A stretch of DNA of 64,000 nucleotides from CAVTHW01 sp963734625. GTDB lineage: Bacteria; Acidobacteriota; Terriglobia; Bryobacterales; Bryobacteraceae. The first letter of the stretch is position 1; every line of letters starts with the position of its first letter. Below the pieces are notes generated by a model. It saw only the letters and a list, made by a program, of their open reading frames with translations. It was not told the DNA's origin and ran no database searches. A program made the translations under genes and the position numbers. The stretch is from assembly GCA_963734625.1 (NCBI GenBank), contig CAVTHW010000010.1, positions 8,227-72,226 on the forward strand, given 5' to 3'. Shown here one piece after another: positions 44,551 through 52,469 of the stretch.

Positions 44551-45760
44551 TCAGGGAGCGCGCTTGCGTGTCGTGGTTCCGGCGTCACGATAGAGTTCGG
44601 CGGCGATCAGACAAGCCCAGTATTTCTCCGGTTTGGTGTCGCGAAGTTGGGGTTTGAGGTTCAGGCCGAGGAAGGCATGAAAAATGTTGCAGGCCAGGAA
44701 CGCCATCAACAGGAAGGCCTCGATGGCTTTGGCCTCGTGTTTGTAAATGTGGTCGGCTTCCCAACCATTGACCAGTTCATTGAAGCCGAAGTTCTCGATG
44801 TCCCATCTCTGATGCCCCCAGGCGACGATGCGCGCGGTGGGCGCTGGCGGCTGCGGTAAAGTCGTCACCCAGACCCAATCGCTGGTTTCCTGAGTGACCG
44901 TTCGATCCAGTTGGCGGCGCACGGAGTAAGTTTCCAGGCTCCGTACCACGCGCAGCGGGGCTTTCACCTGCGGCCAAGAAACGCAGATCCGGAAAGTCCC
45001 ACCATAGGCAGTTTCGACCGCGACGTTCGCCGCGCTGCGGTTGGACGTGCGCGAACAGGCCAGCCACATCCTGATACAGATTGCGGCGCTCGTCTTTGAG
45101 AACGACCAAAGCATGCTTGCCGCGGTCGATCAGGAAGTTGAGAAACGGAGCGGTGGCATAGAGGGCATCGGCCAGTACCAGATCAAAGGCCCGCGGATAG
45201 TCCGCCAGCACGCGGGCCAGTAAGCGCAGCGCGGCGCCAACTTCATCTTCACCGGGAAGCATCGGTTCGCAGTCCAACAAAACGCGCAGGGGCTTGCCGC
45301 TGGAACGAGCCCCGGGCAAGAGCATGAGCGTGACTTGCCGGTGGTAATACTGAGTGCGCTCTCCCTGTTCGGTCTTCACGGTGCGCTGGCGGCACCCCGA
45401 ACAATGGCGGCGGTAGCTGGCATGTAGCTCGTGGCCATCCAGGACCGCAACGTCCAGACCCAAATTCAGGGGTAGCGCCTTGTTCCGCTTCAGACGGCTG
45501 TAGATCTGGTGGAGGCCATCCCGCAGTTGGCCGACGTCCAGGGCGGCATGTACTCGTCCCATGGTGTCGGCGCTGATCATGTCCCCTGCCAGCCATCGTT
45601 TCCAGAACCGGGCGGTGGAAAGGGTTTCCAGCGCATGGAGGCTTCCCAAGCGCGCCCAGAACATCGCCAGAGAGGATTTCAGTATCAGCGTGGTAGGCGT
45701 CCGCGGCTGGGGACGTCCATCGGTGACTTTGTCGAGCACCTCGCTGGAAAGGTCAAACAC
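44551..45760 (-). pseudogene. Second IS: DDE transposase, frameshifted
   Basis: The first frame begins at GTG 45760 (VFDLSSEVLDKVTDG) and has VLDGHELHASYRRHCSGCRQ (first Asp), YYHRQVTLMLLPG, RAFDLVLADALYATAPFLNFLIDRGKHALVVLKDE (second Asp). After a shift near 44990 the second frame gives WPQVKAPLRVVRSLETYSV and GHQRWDIENFGFNELVNGWEADHIY with the catalytic Glu. It is related to the remnant at 34765-35745 but not to the IS4 element. It ends about 270 bp from the adaptor gene start. Terminal repeats could not be found. It may be inactive or the shift may be an error. Confidence 0.8.
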
Positions 45761-45797
45761 CTTCTCGGCATAGCGAACGAGGCGATGGAGTAAGCCC

Positions 45798-46130
45798 TCA
45801 GCGTCCCGGCATCTTCTTCTCCCGCATGCGTTTCCATTCGAGTTCCGAGACCTCTTCGATGAGGCGCCGCATTTCCTGGTAATCGTTCACCGCCTGCCGG
45901 ACGCGAGGTTCCCACGGCTTGGGGATGCAGAATTGCCGCGGTTTTCCGTCGTGGCTTTGGACCAAATACAGGGAGGCGTGCAATTCGCCGTTGGCGCAGT
46001 GGCAGGTGGCCTTGCCACACTTGCGACTACGAACAGACAAGGTTCCGCGAAGCAGCCAGTTGTCGTGAGCCAGTTGGGCGAGCCTGGAACGGAAGTTCCG
46101 CTCCGCAGGCGAGAGCCTGATGCGGTTCAT
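45798..46130 (-). CDS. IS accessory protein, DUF6788-like, second copy
   Basis: 110 residues. Helical N-terminus (LSPAERNFRSRLAQLAHDNWLLRGTL), then the Cys cluster RKCGKATCHCANGELHASLYLVQSHDGKPRQFCIP, and a C-terminal helix (VRQAVNDYQEMRRLIEEVSELEWKRM). The KCG-x4-CxC motif and the layout match the accessory protein in the IS4 element. Here it is co-directional with and immediately upstream of the transposase, 37 bp apart. An imperfect palindrome sits just upstream of its start at 46143-46169. Confidence 0.8.
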   Translation of the reverse strand: MNRIRLSPAERNFRSRLAQLAHDNWLLRGTLSVRSRKCGKATCHCANGELHASLYLVQSHDGKPRQFCIPKPWEPRVRQAVNDYQEMRRLIEEVSELEWKRMREKKMPGR

Positions 46131-46142
46131 GGGTCTCTCCTC

Positions 46143-46169
46143 ATCTGAGACATTTATACTATCTCAGAT
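46143..46169. promoter_or_regulatory. Inverted repeat upstream of the second DUF6788-like gene
   Basis: ATCTGAGA (46143-46150) and TCTCAGAT (46162-46169) form a perfect 8-bp inverted repeat with an 11-bp spacer, beginning 13 bp upstream of the accessory-gene start. An AT-rich spacer (CATTTATACTA) could supply a -10 element. Confidence 0.65.
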
Positions 46170-46303
46170 TGAGACACAAAGCAAGGCCCAAAACGAAATG
46201 CGAATTTGCCTCAGTTGCGCAACGGTGCACGCCAGATGCGCAACAACGGGCTGTGCGCAGCAATCAGAACGCTGGATGCGGAATCACTGGCCCGCAGGGG
46301 TGC

Positions 46304-46401
46304 GAGGGTGTCCCGCGGGTAGTTGATTGCCGTATTGGTCCCCGCTCGCAAGGCCTTGGCACCGCCGCCTGCCAGCCCTCAACTACGACCGGGACACCCT
46401 C
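46304..46401. mobile_element. 98-bp MITE-like element with 23-bp inverted ends
   Basis: The left arm 46304-46326 (GAGGGTGTCCCG...TAGTTGA) and the right arm 46379-46401 are inverted repeats identical at 20 of 23 positions. The 52 bp between them hold no gene. The size and arms fit a non-autonomous miniature element. It lies between the second IS and the broken tRNA-Pro. Confidence 0.65.
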
Positions 46402-46469
46402 AAAAGGCGGCCAGATCGAGGCTATTGCATGACTGGGGAAAGCGGTTTAGAATCAGAGAAGTAGAATGT

Positions 46470-46512
46470 CGGGGCGTAGCGCAGCCTGGTAGCGCACCTG
46501 CCTTGGGCGCAG
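46470..46512 (+). pseudogene. Truncated tRNA-Pro(UGG), 5' part only
   Basis: CGGGGCG acceptor strand, D arm GCGC/GCGC, and anticodon stem-loop with loop CTTGGGC (anticodon TGG) are intact. The next base after GCAG is wrong for the stem and the sequence then leaves the tRNA entirely; the variable loop, T arm and 3' acceptor strand are missing. No 3' part is found elsewhere in the window. The cut lies where tyrosine-recombinase attachment sites often fall. Confidence 0.85.
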
Positions 46513-47180
46513 CGCAGCCGTCTACATAGCTTCTTTAGATTTACCTCCACTTTCAAGGATTTCAACAACTTGGGGAATCTGCTTTTCGCTCAAAGGTAAC
46601 CCAAGTCGGCCTCAATAGCGATGGGTTTTGTCACGGTTTTGCCACGGTCATTTGGGGTTCGGGCGGCACATCGTCCAGGCCAAGAACAGACGACTGGCAG
46701 GTTGCGCGCGAGACTCCGGAGCCGAAGGCGGATATAGGTGCCTGCGGAGTCGCCCGGAACGCCAAGTTGGCAGCACGCACAGCAGCGAGCCTTGGAGGCC
46801 GAGGCGCGCGGTTCTTGCGAACGCGCCATAGGCAGACCTCCTTTCCCAAGCAGCAGTCTAAGCCCAATCGCAGACGAATGCAAAAGCCGGTTCGGGCGGG
46901 GGTATGCTGGATTCCCTGCGGGGGCCAGTTTGAGCACCCAGCCCCAGGGCTCTTGTCATAGGAAGCGACCGTCCGTTGTTAACCGAGCCATGGTTTTCGG
47001 AGATGCGTTTGTCTGCAATGATCGTCTCGCCTGCGCTAAATTCTCCCGTCGATTGGCTGCTTTCGCAGTCCTCGCTCAACCCCACAATCGTCCCAGAGGG
47101 GCGATAGCCGGTTTACGGACCATACGTTAAGCTCAAGAAGACCGTCTTCGAATAGGCGGGATGAAGCCCGCGGGGGATCG
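46513..47180. other. Region next to the broken tRNA, without a clear gene
   Basis: The first 100 bp are visibly AT-richer than the surroundings. Two short minus-strand reading frames separated by an apparent frameshift (KPIAIEADLGYL then LSEKQIPQVVEILESGG, 46520-46640) look like the end of a decayed small gene that I cannot name. The rest shows no supportable gene. Confidence 0.4.
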
Positions 47181-47504
47181 TTAATGAATCGGCAGGCCCC
47201 GCGTGCGGAACTCCCACTTGTCGAATCGGACGGCCGTGTGCGAGTTCTCACACCAGACGACCCTGCCGCGCGTCACCAGCTTCAACGGGACGGCAGCGTC
47301 CAACAGCACCGGCCAACCGACTTCCAGCGTAACCGGCTCGCCTTCCGGCAGAGATTGGTCAGTGGTGAACAGCACCCCCCGACGACTCATGTTGACGGTG
47401 GTGCCGGATCCAATCAAGGCGGACCTTGAGCGCTGGGACTTGAACTGAATCTGCCTTTCCATCGGAAAACGCTGGCTCAGGCGCCGTTCCTCATTCTGTT
47501 CCAT
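47181..47504 (-). CDS. PilZ-domain protein
   Basis: 107 residues forming a single PilZ domain. RRLSQRFPMERQIQF is the RxxxR c-di-GMP motif, and VNMSRRGVLFTTD stands for the (D/N)-x-S-x-x-G motif. VVWCENSHTAVRFDKW is the closing strand. It binds cyclic di-GMP or acts as an adaptor. It starts inside the end of the upstream receiver gene (28-bp overlap), putting it in the same transcript as the receiver and GGDEF genes. Confidence 0.88.
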   Translation of the reverse strand: MEQNEERRLSQRFPMERQIQFKSQRSRSALIGSGTTVNMSRRGVLFTTDQSLPEGEPVTLEVGWPVLLDAAVPLKLVTRGRVVWCENSHTAVRFDKWEFRTRGLPIH

Positions 47505-47890
47505 ATCAACCTACTTTGACTCTTAAGTGCCTCGTTGACCTTGCGTACCAGGACCGAGGTAGCGAATGGCTTGGGCAAGAACGCGGCGTCCGGATGCAGA
47601 CCTGTATCGAGATCACCCGACATGAAGAGGGTCGCAGTCCCAGGGCGCACGTTGTTCAGCCTACGGTGCAGTTCCCGACCATCCAAGCGCGGCATCGACA
47701 GATCCGTCAACAGCAGGTGGATCGGCCCTGGATGCTGCGCGGCCAGCTCGAGAGCTTCGACGCCGTCTGCGGCTTGCAGCACATTGTAACCGTGGCTTCG
47801 CAGAACCTCCCCGGCCAACGTGCGAATCCCTGCTTCGTCGTCCGCAATTAGAATTGTGAATCCGTCCGCATCGGCGGCGTCTGTGTGCAT
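47477..47890 (-). CDS. Receiver (response-regulator) domain protein
   Basis: About 137 residues from ATG 47890. TILIADDEAGIRTL holds the acidic pair, LLLTDLSMPRLDGRELHRRL the phosphoacceptor Asp, ATLFMSGD the Thr/Ser position and FLPKPFATSVLVRKV the conserved Lys. There is no output domain. It follows the GGDEF gene with overlapping frames; one missing or extra base near 47915 would join the two into a GGDEF-receiver protein. Part of a c-di-GMP module with the PilZ gene. Confidence 0.82.
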   Translation of the reverse strand: MHTDAADADGFTILIADDEAGIRTLAGEVLRSHGYNVLQAADGVEALELAAQHPGPIHLLLTDLSMPRLDGRELHRRLNNVRPGTATLFMSGDLDTGLHPDAAFLPKPFATSVLVRKVNEALKSQSRLIWNRMRNGA

Positions 47891-48647
47891 GCCGCGGGCC
47901 GCCACTTGAGCGGCTCTCCGCTTTGTGCTGGTAGAGCAGAGCATCCGCCCTGGCGAACAGTTCCTGACCCGACTCTCCAGGCTCATGTTGCGCCACGCCG
48001 ACGGTGGCTGAAACACAGATGTTCACGGCCCCACTTGCGGATTCCATCGCGTATTGCCCGCTCAGGCGTTCGGCTACCAAGCTGGCCTTTCCGAGGGCAT
48101 CCGGCATCGTGCAGCTAATTACAACCAGAAACTCGTCGCCGCCCCAGCGGCAAACCACGTCATCCGGCCGAAACTGGCTGGCCAAGCGATTGGAGAAAGC
48201 CTTGAGGAGATGGTCCCCGACATCATGTCCGTGCCAGTCGTTCACCTGCTTGAAGTTGTCCAAGTCGAACAGTAGGATGCAGAAGGGCCGGCCCGCCTGA
48301 ATTCTGTGGACCATCAGCTTCTCCGCCTCGCGGCGGTTGGCCAGACCGGTCAAGCAGTCGCTGGCGGCCAGGCTCTCGGCTTCGTGAAGGCGCCCCTGGA
48401 CGGCACGAAGTTCACTCTGCATTTCCTCCGCCGACGCGGCCTCGTCGTGCTCTATGGAATCCGCGCAACTCCTAAGCCAACCGACGCTCTCGGCCAGGCG
48501 GTCCCGTATCAGACTCAGGTTACCCAGTTCCAAGAGCACCTGCAGTTCTTCGGCCAACTCTCGAAACTTGGAGGCGGGGCAGTCGCCCCCGTCGGTCTGC
48601 GTCCGGCCGACTAAGCTAAGGCCGGTATGTGCTGTCTTCGTGGCCAT
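47661..48647 (-). CDS. GGDEF diguanylate cyclase
   Basis: Starts near ATG 48647; the true start is uncertain because no good ribosome site is seen. A helical N-terminal region (KFRELAEELQVLLELGNLSLIRDRLAESVGWLRSC) leads into the GGDEF domain: DCLTGLANRREAEKLM, ILLFDLDNFKQVNDWHGHDVGDHLLKAFSNRL, VCRWGGDEFLVV (active site GGDEF) and the end ARADALLYQHKAE. After that, near 47915, the frame runs through the receiver gene in the wrong phase and ends at 47661, so its natural end or a fusion with the receiver has been lost. Makes c-di-GMP. Confidence 0.82.
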   Translation of the reverse strand: MATKTAHTGLSLVGRTQTDGGDCPASKFRELAEELQVLLELGNLSLIRDRLAESVGWLRSCADSIEHDEAASAEEMQSELRAVQGRLHEAESLAASDCLTGLANRREAEKLMVHRIQAGRPFCILLFDLDNFKQVNDWHGHDVGDHLLKAFSNRLASQFRPDDVVCRWGGDEFLVVISCTMPDALGKASLVAERLSGQYAMESASGAVNICVSATVGVAQHEPGESGQELFARADALLYQHKAESRSSGGPRHAHRRRRCGRIHNSNCGRRSRDSHVGRGGSAKPRLQCAASRRRRRSSRAGRAASRADPPAVDGSVDAALGWSGTAP

Positions 48648-49105
48648 CCCCTTCGCCCGTACGGGCCGAGTGCTTCTCATAGCACGCGATGGTCCAGAAC
48701 GGAAACCCGCCATTTGGCGACTGCAAGACACTGAGCCAGCGTGGGGTTAGATGAAACTCACCGGAGCCGGGAGTGCAGAGGCTGCACCTGAAATGCGAAA
48801 TTTGCCGACCCGCAATCTGCGAATGCCTGAGGTGCGCAGAAATTCGATCCGAGCGTCACGCGGCCGCCTTTTCCAGCCAATACTCATGGTGTAACCCGCC
48901 CAGAACCGGCTTCACTCGCACAAAGTGCCGACTCGGAAGGCAGTGGCAGTTGCCCGATGGCGGTGGTGACCCACCGTCAATTGGGCGTTTCGTAGAATTC
49001 CTCCGCAGAGCCGACATTGGACGGTCCTTTTAGGCGCCGGGCAGCGTCGCTGGAACCTCAACGCCCCCGGTTTCAATACGGCTTGTTATGATTTAACTTT
49101 AACCG
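48648..49105. other. Intergenic region without a recognised gene
   Basis: About 460 bp between the GGDEF gene and the NtrC-type regulator. No reading frame with a family match and no clear repeat pair is seen. Promoters for both divergent genes are expected here. Confidence 0.5.
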
Positions 49106-50512
49106 ATGCCCAGAAAAGCGGCTAATTCTGGCCGTATCCTGATCGTCGATGATGACGAGCGCCAGCGTAACGCTTTGGCCGCCATGCTCTCCGATGATCA
49201 GTTTGAGACGCAGTTTGCGGCCGACGGGCAGGAAGCGCTGGAACGGCTCACCACCTTTAACGCAGATGTCATCGTCGCGGATCTGGTCATGCCGCGCATG
49301 GACGGCTTTGAACTCCTCAAACACCTGCACAAGCACGGGGACCTGACTCCGGCGATTGTTCTCACTGGATTCGGCAGCATGGAAAAGGCGCTGACCGCCG
49401 TTCATGACCTCAAGGCCTTCTGGTATCTGGAGAAGCCCGTGGAACCGCGTGCATTCAAGATCCTTCTGGAGCGCGCGATTCGCTACAAGCGATCTCTGCA
49501 GATAACGGATGAGCTGCGGCGCGAGTTGAGGGTCCGTGGCGTACTTGGGGACATGATAGGCGCGTCCCCTGCCATGCAGGAGATCTTCTCGATCATACGG
49601 CAAGTGGCGCCCACCTCAGCGCCGGTATTGATCGCCGGAGAGACTGGCACCGGGAAGGAACTGGTCGCGCGGGAGATCCATAAGCTCAGCCCCCGCGGTG
49701 ATGGCCCTTTCGTCGCGGTCAATGCGGCCGCGTTGCCCGAGACTCTGATTGAGAGTGAGTTGTTCGGCCACGAGAAGGGCGCTTTTACAGGAGCGATGGA
49801 GCGATCCGCGGGCTCTTTTGAGCAGGCCCACGGTGGCACCTTGTTTTTGGATGAGATCGGCGAGATGCCATCATCCACGCAGCCGAAGCTGCTGCGCGCT
49901 CTCGAAGACTTGCGGGTGCGAAGGCTGGGCGGCAAGAGCGAGATTTCGGTGAACGTTCGTGTGCTTGCCGCCACCAGCAATCCCCTGGAAGCGCGGTTGC
50001 GGGAAGAACTCTACTACCGGTTGAGCGTGTTTCAAATCGTGCTTCCTCCGCTGCGTGAACGAAAAGAGGATATCCCCCTCATTGCGGATGTCATGCTTCA
50101 GACTCTCAACGAGAAACATGGTACCTGCGTTTCGGGCCTTGATTCCGGAGTGCTGGACCTGTTTCTTACATATGATTGGCCCGGCAATGTGAGGGAACTG
50201 CGCAACGTGATCGAGCGGGCCACGATTGTGGCGAGCGCCGGCATGCTTCGATTGGATCACCTTCCTTCTCCTGCCTTCGGATCGAGACCCGGCCGGAAGA
50301 CGCCACAAGTGCCCGGCAGCCAGAGCCCGATGCTGCTTCAGCCCGGCCAGCAGCTCACCAGGCTTGAAGAGGCCTATATCAGCCTCACGCTAGATCACGT
50401 GCACGGGAACCGCAAGCGCGCCGCCGAAATGCTGGGGATCAGCCTGCGGACGCTGCAGAACCGCATTGCCCTGCTGCGCAAAGAAGAGAAGGCCGTGACG
50501 TCGGACTCCTGA
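49106..50512 (+). CDS. NtrC-family sigma-54-dependent response regulator
   Basis: 468 residues in three domains. Receiver (residues 8-125): ILIVDDDERQRN and VIVADLVMPRMDG with the phosphoacceptor Asp, FWYLEKPVE. AAA+ domain (145-385): GETGTGKELVAR Walker A, ELFGHEKGAFTGAMERS with the GAFTGA sigma-54 contact loop, GGTLFLDEIGEMP Walker B, LYYRLSVFQIVLPPLRERKEDI arginine finger region. Fis-type HTH at the C-terminus (HGNRKRAAEMLGISLRTLQNRI). Activates sigma-54 promoters when phosphorylated. No histidine kinase gene is adjacent, so it is an orphan in this window. Confidence 0.95.
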   Translation: MPRKAANSGRILIVDDDERQRNALAAMLSDDQFETQFAADGQEALERLTTFNADVIVADLVMPRMDGFELLKHLHKHGDLTPAIVLTGFGSMEKALTAVHDLKAFWYLEKPVEPRAFKILLERAIRYKRSLQITDELRRELRVRGVLGDMIGASPAMQEIFSIIRQVAPTSAPVLIAGETGTGKELVAREIHKLSPRGDGPFVAVNAAALPETLIESELFGHEKGAFTGAMERSAGSFEQAHGGTLFLDEIGEMPSSTQPKLLRALEDLRVRRLGGKSEISVNVRVLAATSNPLEARLREELYYRLSVFQIVLPPLRERKEDIPLIADVMLQTLNEKHGTCVSGLDSGVLDLFLTYDWPGNVRELRNVIERATIVASAGMLRLDHLPSPAFGSRPGRKTPQVPGSQSPMLLQPGQQLTRLEEAYISLTLDHVHGNRKRAAEMLGISLRTLQNRIALLRKEEKAVTSDS

Positions 50513-50790
50513 TCGGGTCGGAGCGGCACTCCTCGGCAGTCCGACTTGTTTGACGCCGACATCCATGAGGCCAGCGTCGTGGTAGCCGACCGGGTTCGCG
50601 TTGGGTAAGCCAACCCTGATGTTCACCGCAAGCTTCATCTTTGAGGTCCCCGTCGACCCACCGAAGATCCAACCTCGGCTGACCTCCCTGCGGCGGGAAG
50701 ACAGCGAATGTGATCCTGCCGCGATCTCGAGCCTGGACCGCCGGCACCAGCGGTGGCTTTCGGCTGCCGAGGGCGGTATTGTGGTGGCGT

Positions 50791-52410
50791 ATGCGACGAA
50801 CTGCCCGAGTTATCGGAATTGTTCTGGCGCTGCTCCTTCTGGTGGTTATCAGTCTTCCATTTCTGATCAGCGCCGACCGCTTCAAACCCGCGTTGGAGTC
50901 GAAATTGTCGGCCGCGCTTGGGAGGCGGGTGACAATCGGCAGCCTGAGGCTCTCCATTCTGGCCGGCGGGGTGACAGCAGACAGCCTCGCCATCGCCGAC
51001 GATGAGGCGTTTAGCCGCACGCCTTTTCTTCAGGCCAAGTCGCTGAAAGTCGCGGTGGAACTGTGGCCCCTCATCGCCTCGCGGAAGCTGAACGTCACGG
51101 GGCTCACCATCGACCAGCCCCAGGTGGCGCTGCTCCAATCCCCAGAGGGGCGCTGGAACTACTCCAGCATGGGCGGCACGTCTGGGCCGCCGGCTTCGTC
51201 CGCCCCAGAACCATCTGCGAAGGACAGCCTCGACCTCAGCGCCAGACTGGTCAAGATTGTGGACGGTCGTTTTTCACTCGGCAAGACCAGCGGGCGGCAG
51301 AAGCCGCTGGCTCTGGACAGTGTGAACCTGGAGGTCCGGGAATTCGCCCCGTCCGTGGAGTTCCCGTTTTCGTTTAACGCCAAGGTTGTCGGCGGTGGCG
51401 ATATCAAGCTGGAAGGGAAGGCGGGACCTATCGACGGGACGGATGTATCACTGACCCCGCTCTCCGTAACACTGGACATTGCGCAACTCAACCTGGCTTC
51501 GGCGTTGGCCGGGACCGCTCCCGATATCGCCGGCATCGCCTCCTTGCAGGCGAGTGGTACCTCTAGCGGCGGGCGGCTAGCCGTGAAAGGCAAACTGAGA
51601 GCCGAAGGACTGAAGCTGGCGAAGAACGCAACGCCGGCACGCCGAGTCGTGGAGTTCGACTTCAACACCGAGCATGATCTGCGCAAGCACGCCGGCGCGC
51701 TCCGGCGCGGCGACATCCATATCGGTGCCGCCTCGGCGAGCCTCACCGGAACCTATGCAGAGCGCGGCGAATCCATGGTGCTCAACATGAAGTTCGCGGG
51801 GACGAAGATGCCCGTGCCGGAACTGGCGGAGCTACTGCCGCCGCTGGGTATCGCGCTTCCCAACGGGTCCAAGCTCGAGGGCGGAACCGCGACGGTGGCG
51901 TTCGCTGTCGAGGGACCGGCGGACGGCCTCATGGCCGACGGCTCGATTTCAGTGGACAAGACGCGACTTGCCAACTTCGACCTGGGAACCAAGATGGCAG
52001 TGATCGAGACACTCGCCGGCATCAAAGGCGGCCCAAACACAGACATCGAGGTCCTCAGCGCGAAATTGAAGTACGCGCCCCAGGGAACGACCGTTGAGAA
52101 CGTTGATTTCATCGCTCAGGGTGTTGGCGAACTGAACGGCGCCGGCAAGATCAGCCCCTCCAATGCGCTCGACTTTGTGATGAGCGTGACCATTCAGACT
52201 ACGCGGTCGGCGGCCCTGAGCAAGACCGCTGTGCCATTCTTCGTCCAGGGCACGGCGATGGAGCCGGTGTTCAAGCCGGATATCCGCGGACTGGCCAAGG
52301 CCCAAGCGAAGACCCTATTGCAGTCGGAGGCCCAGAAAAGGCTTAAGGGAAGCGTCGGGGAGGCCGCCGGGGGTATCCTGGACAACCTGTTCGGGGGGAA
52401 GAAGAAGTAG
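50791..52410 (+). CDS. AsmA-family protein
   Basis: 539 residues from ATG 50791. The N-terminal anchor is MRRTARVIGIVLALLLLVVISLPFLI, followed by the AsmA-like start ADRFKPALESKLSAALGRRVTIGSLRLSILAGGVTADSLAIADDEAF. The rest is a long series of beta-strands ending in the AsmA C-terminal domain (GKISPSNALDFVMSVTIQTT, VPFFVQGTAMEPVFKPDI) and a basic tail. AsmA-like proteins are bridge-like lipid-transport or outer-membrane assembly proteins anchored in the inner membrane. It lies 59 bp upstream of the sigma factor gene. Confidence 0.85.
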   Translation: MRRTARVIGIVLALLLLVVISLPFLISADRFKPALESKLSAALGRRVTIGSLRLSILAGGVTADSLAIADDEAFSRTPFLQAKSLKVAVELWPLIASRKLNVTGLTIDQPQVALLQSPEGRWNYSSMGGTSGPPASSAPEPSAKDSLDLSARLVKIVDGRFSLGKTSGRQKPLALDSVNLEVREFAPSVEFPFSFNAKVVGGGDIKLEGKAGPIDGTDVSLTPLSVTLDIAQLNLASALAGTAPDIAGIASLQASGTSSGGRLAVKGKLRAEGLKLAKNATPARRVVEFDFNTEHDLRKHAGALRRGDIHIGAASASLTGTYAERGESMVLNMKFAGTKMPVPELAELLPPLGIALPNGSKLEGGTATVAFAVEGPADGLMADGSISVDKTRLANFDLGTKMAVIETLAGIKGGPNTDIEVLSAKLKYAPQGTTVENVDFIAQGVGELNGAGKISPSNALDFVMSVTIQTTRSAALSKTAVPFFVQGTAMEPVFKPDIRGLAKAQAKTLLQSEAQKRLKGSVGEAAGGILDNLFGGKKK

Positions 52411-52469
52411 GCCGCGAAGCGGATGCGCGCCGGAGAAGGGGGAGGCGAGGCACCGGAAATCGTCATCGC

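Noticed and set aside
44980..45000. Programmed ribosomal frameshift in the second IS transposase
   Set aside because: No A-rich slippery heptamer with downstream structure was recognised, and similar shifts occur in non-mobile genes across the window.
46590..46937. Minus-strand frame of about 115 residues with a good GGAGG before an internal ATG
   Set aside because: The translation (Cys/Arg/Pro-rich) matches no family and an alternative frame is equally open; kept only as part of the decayed region.
46192..48806. Similar 16-17 base strings at 46192 and 48789 (GAAATGCGAA...TTTGCC)
   Set aside because: One-base difference and no further similarity around them; too short to call a repeat or an IS end pair.
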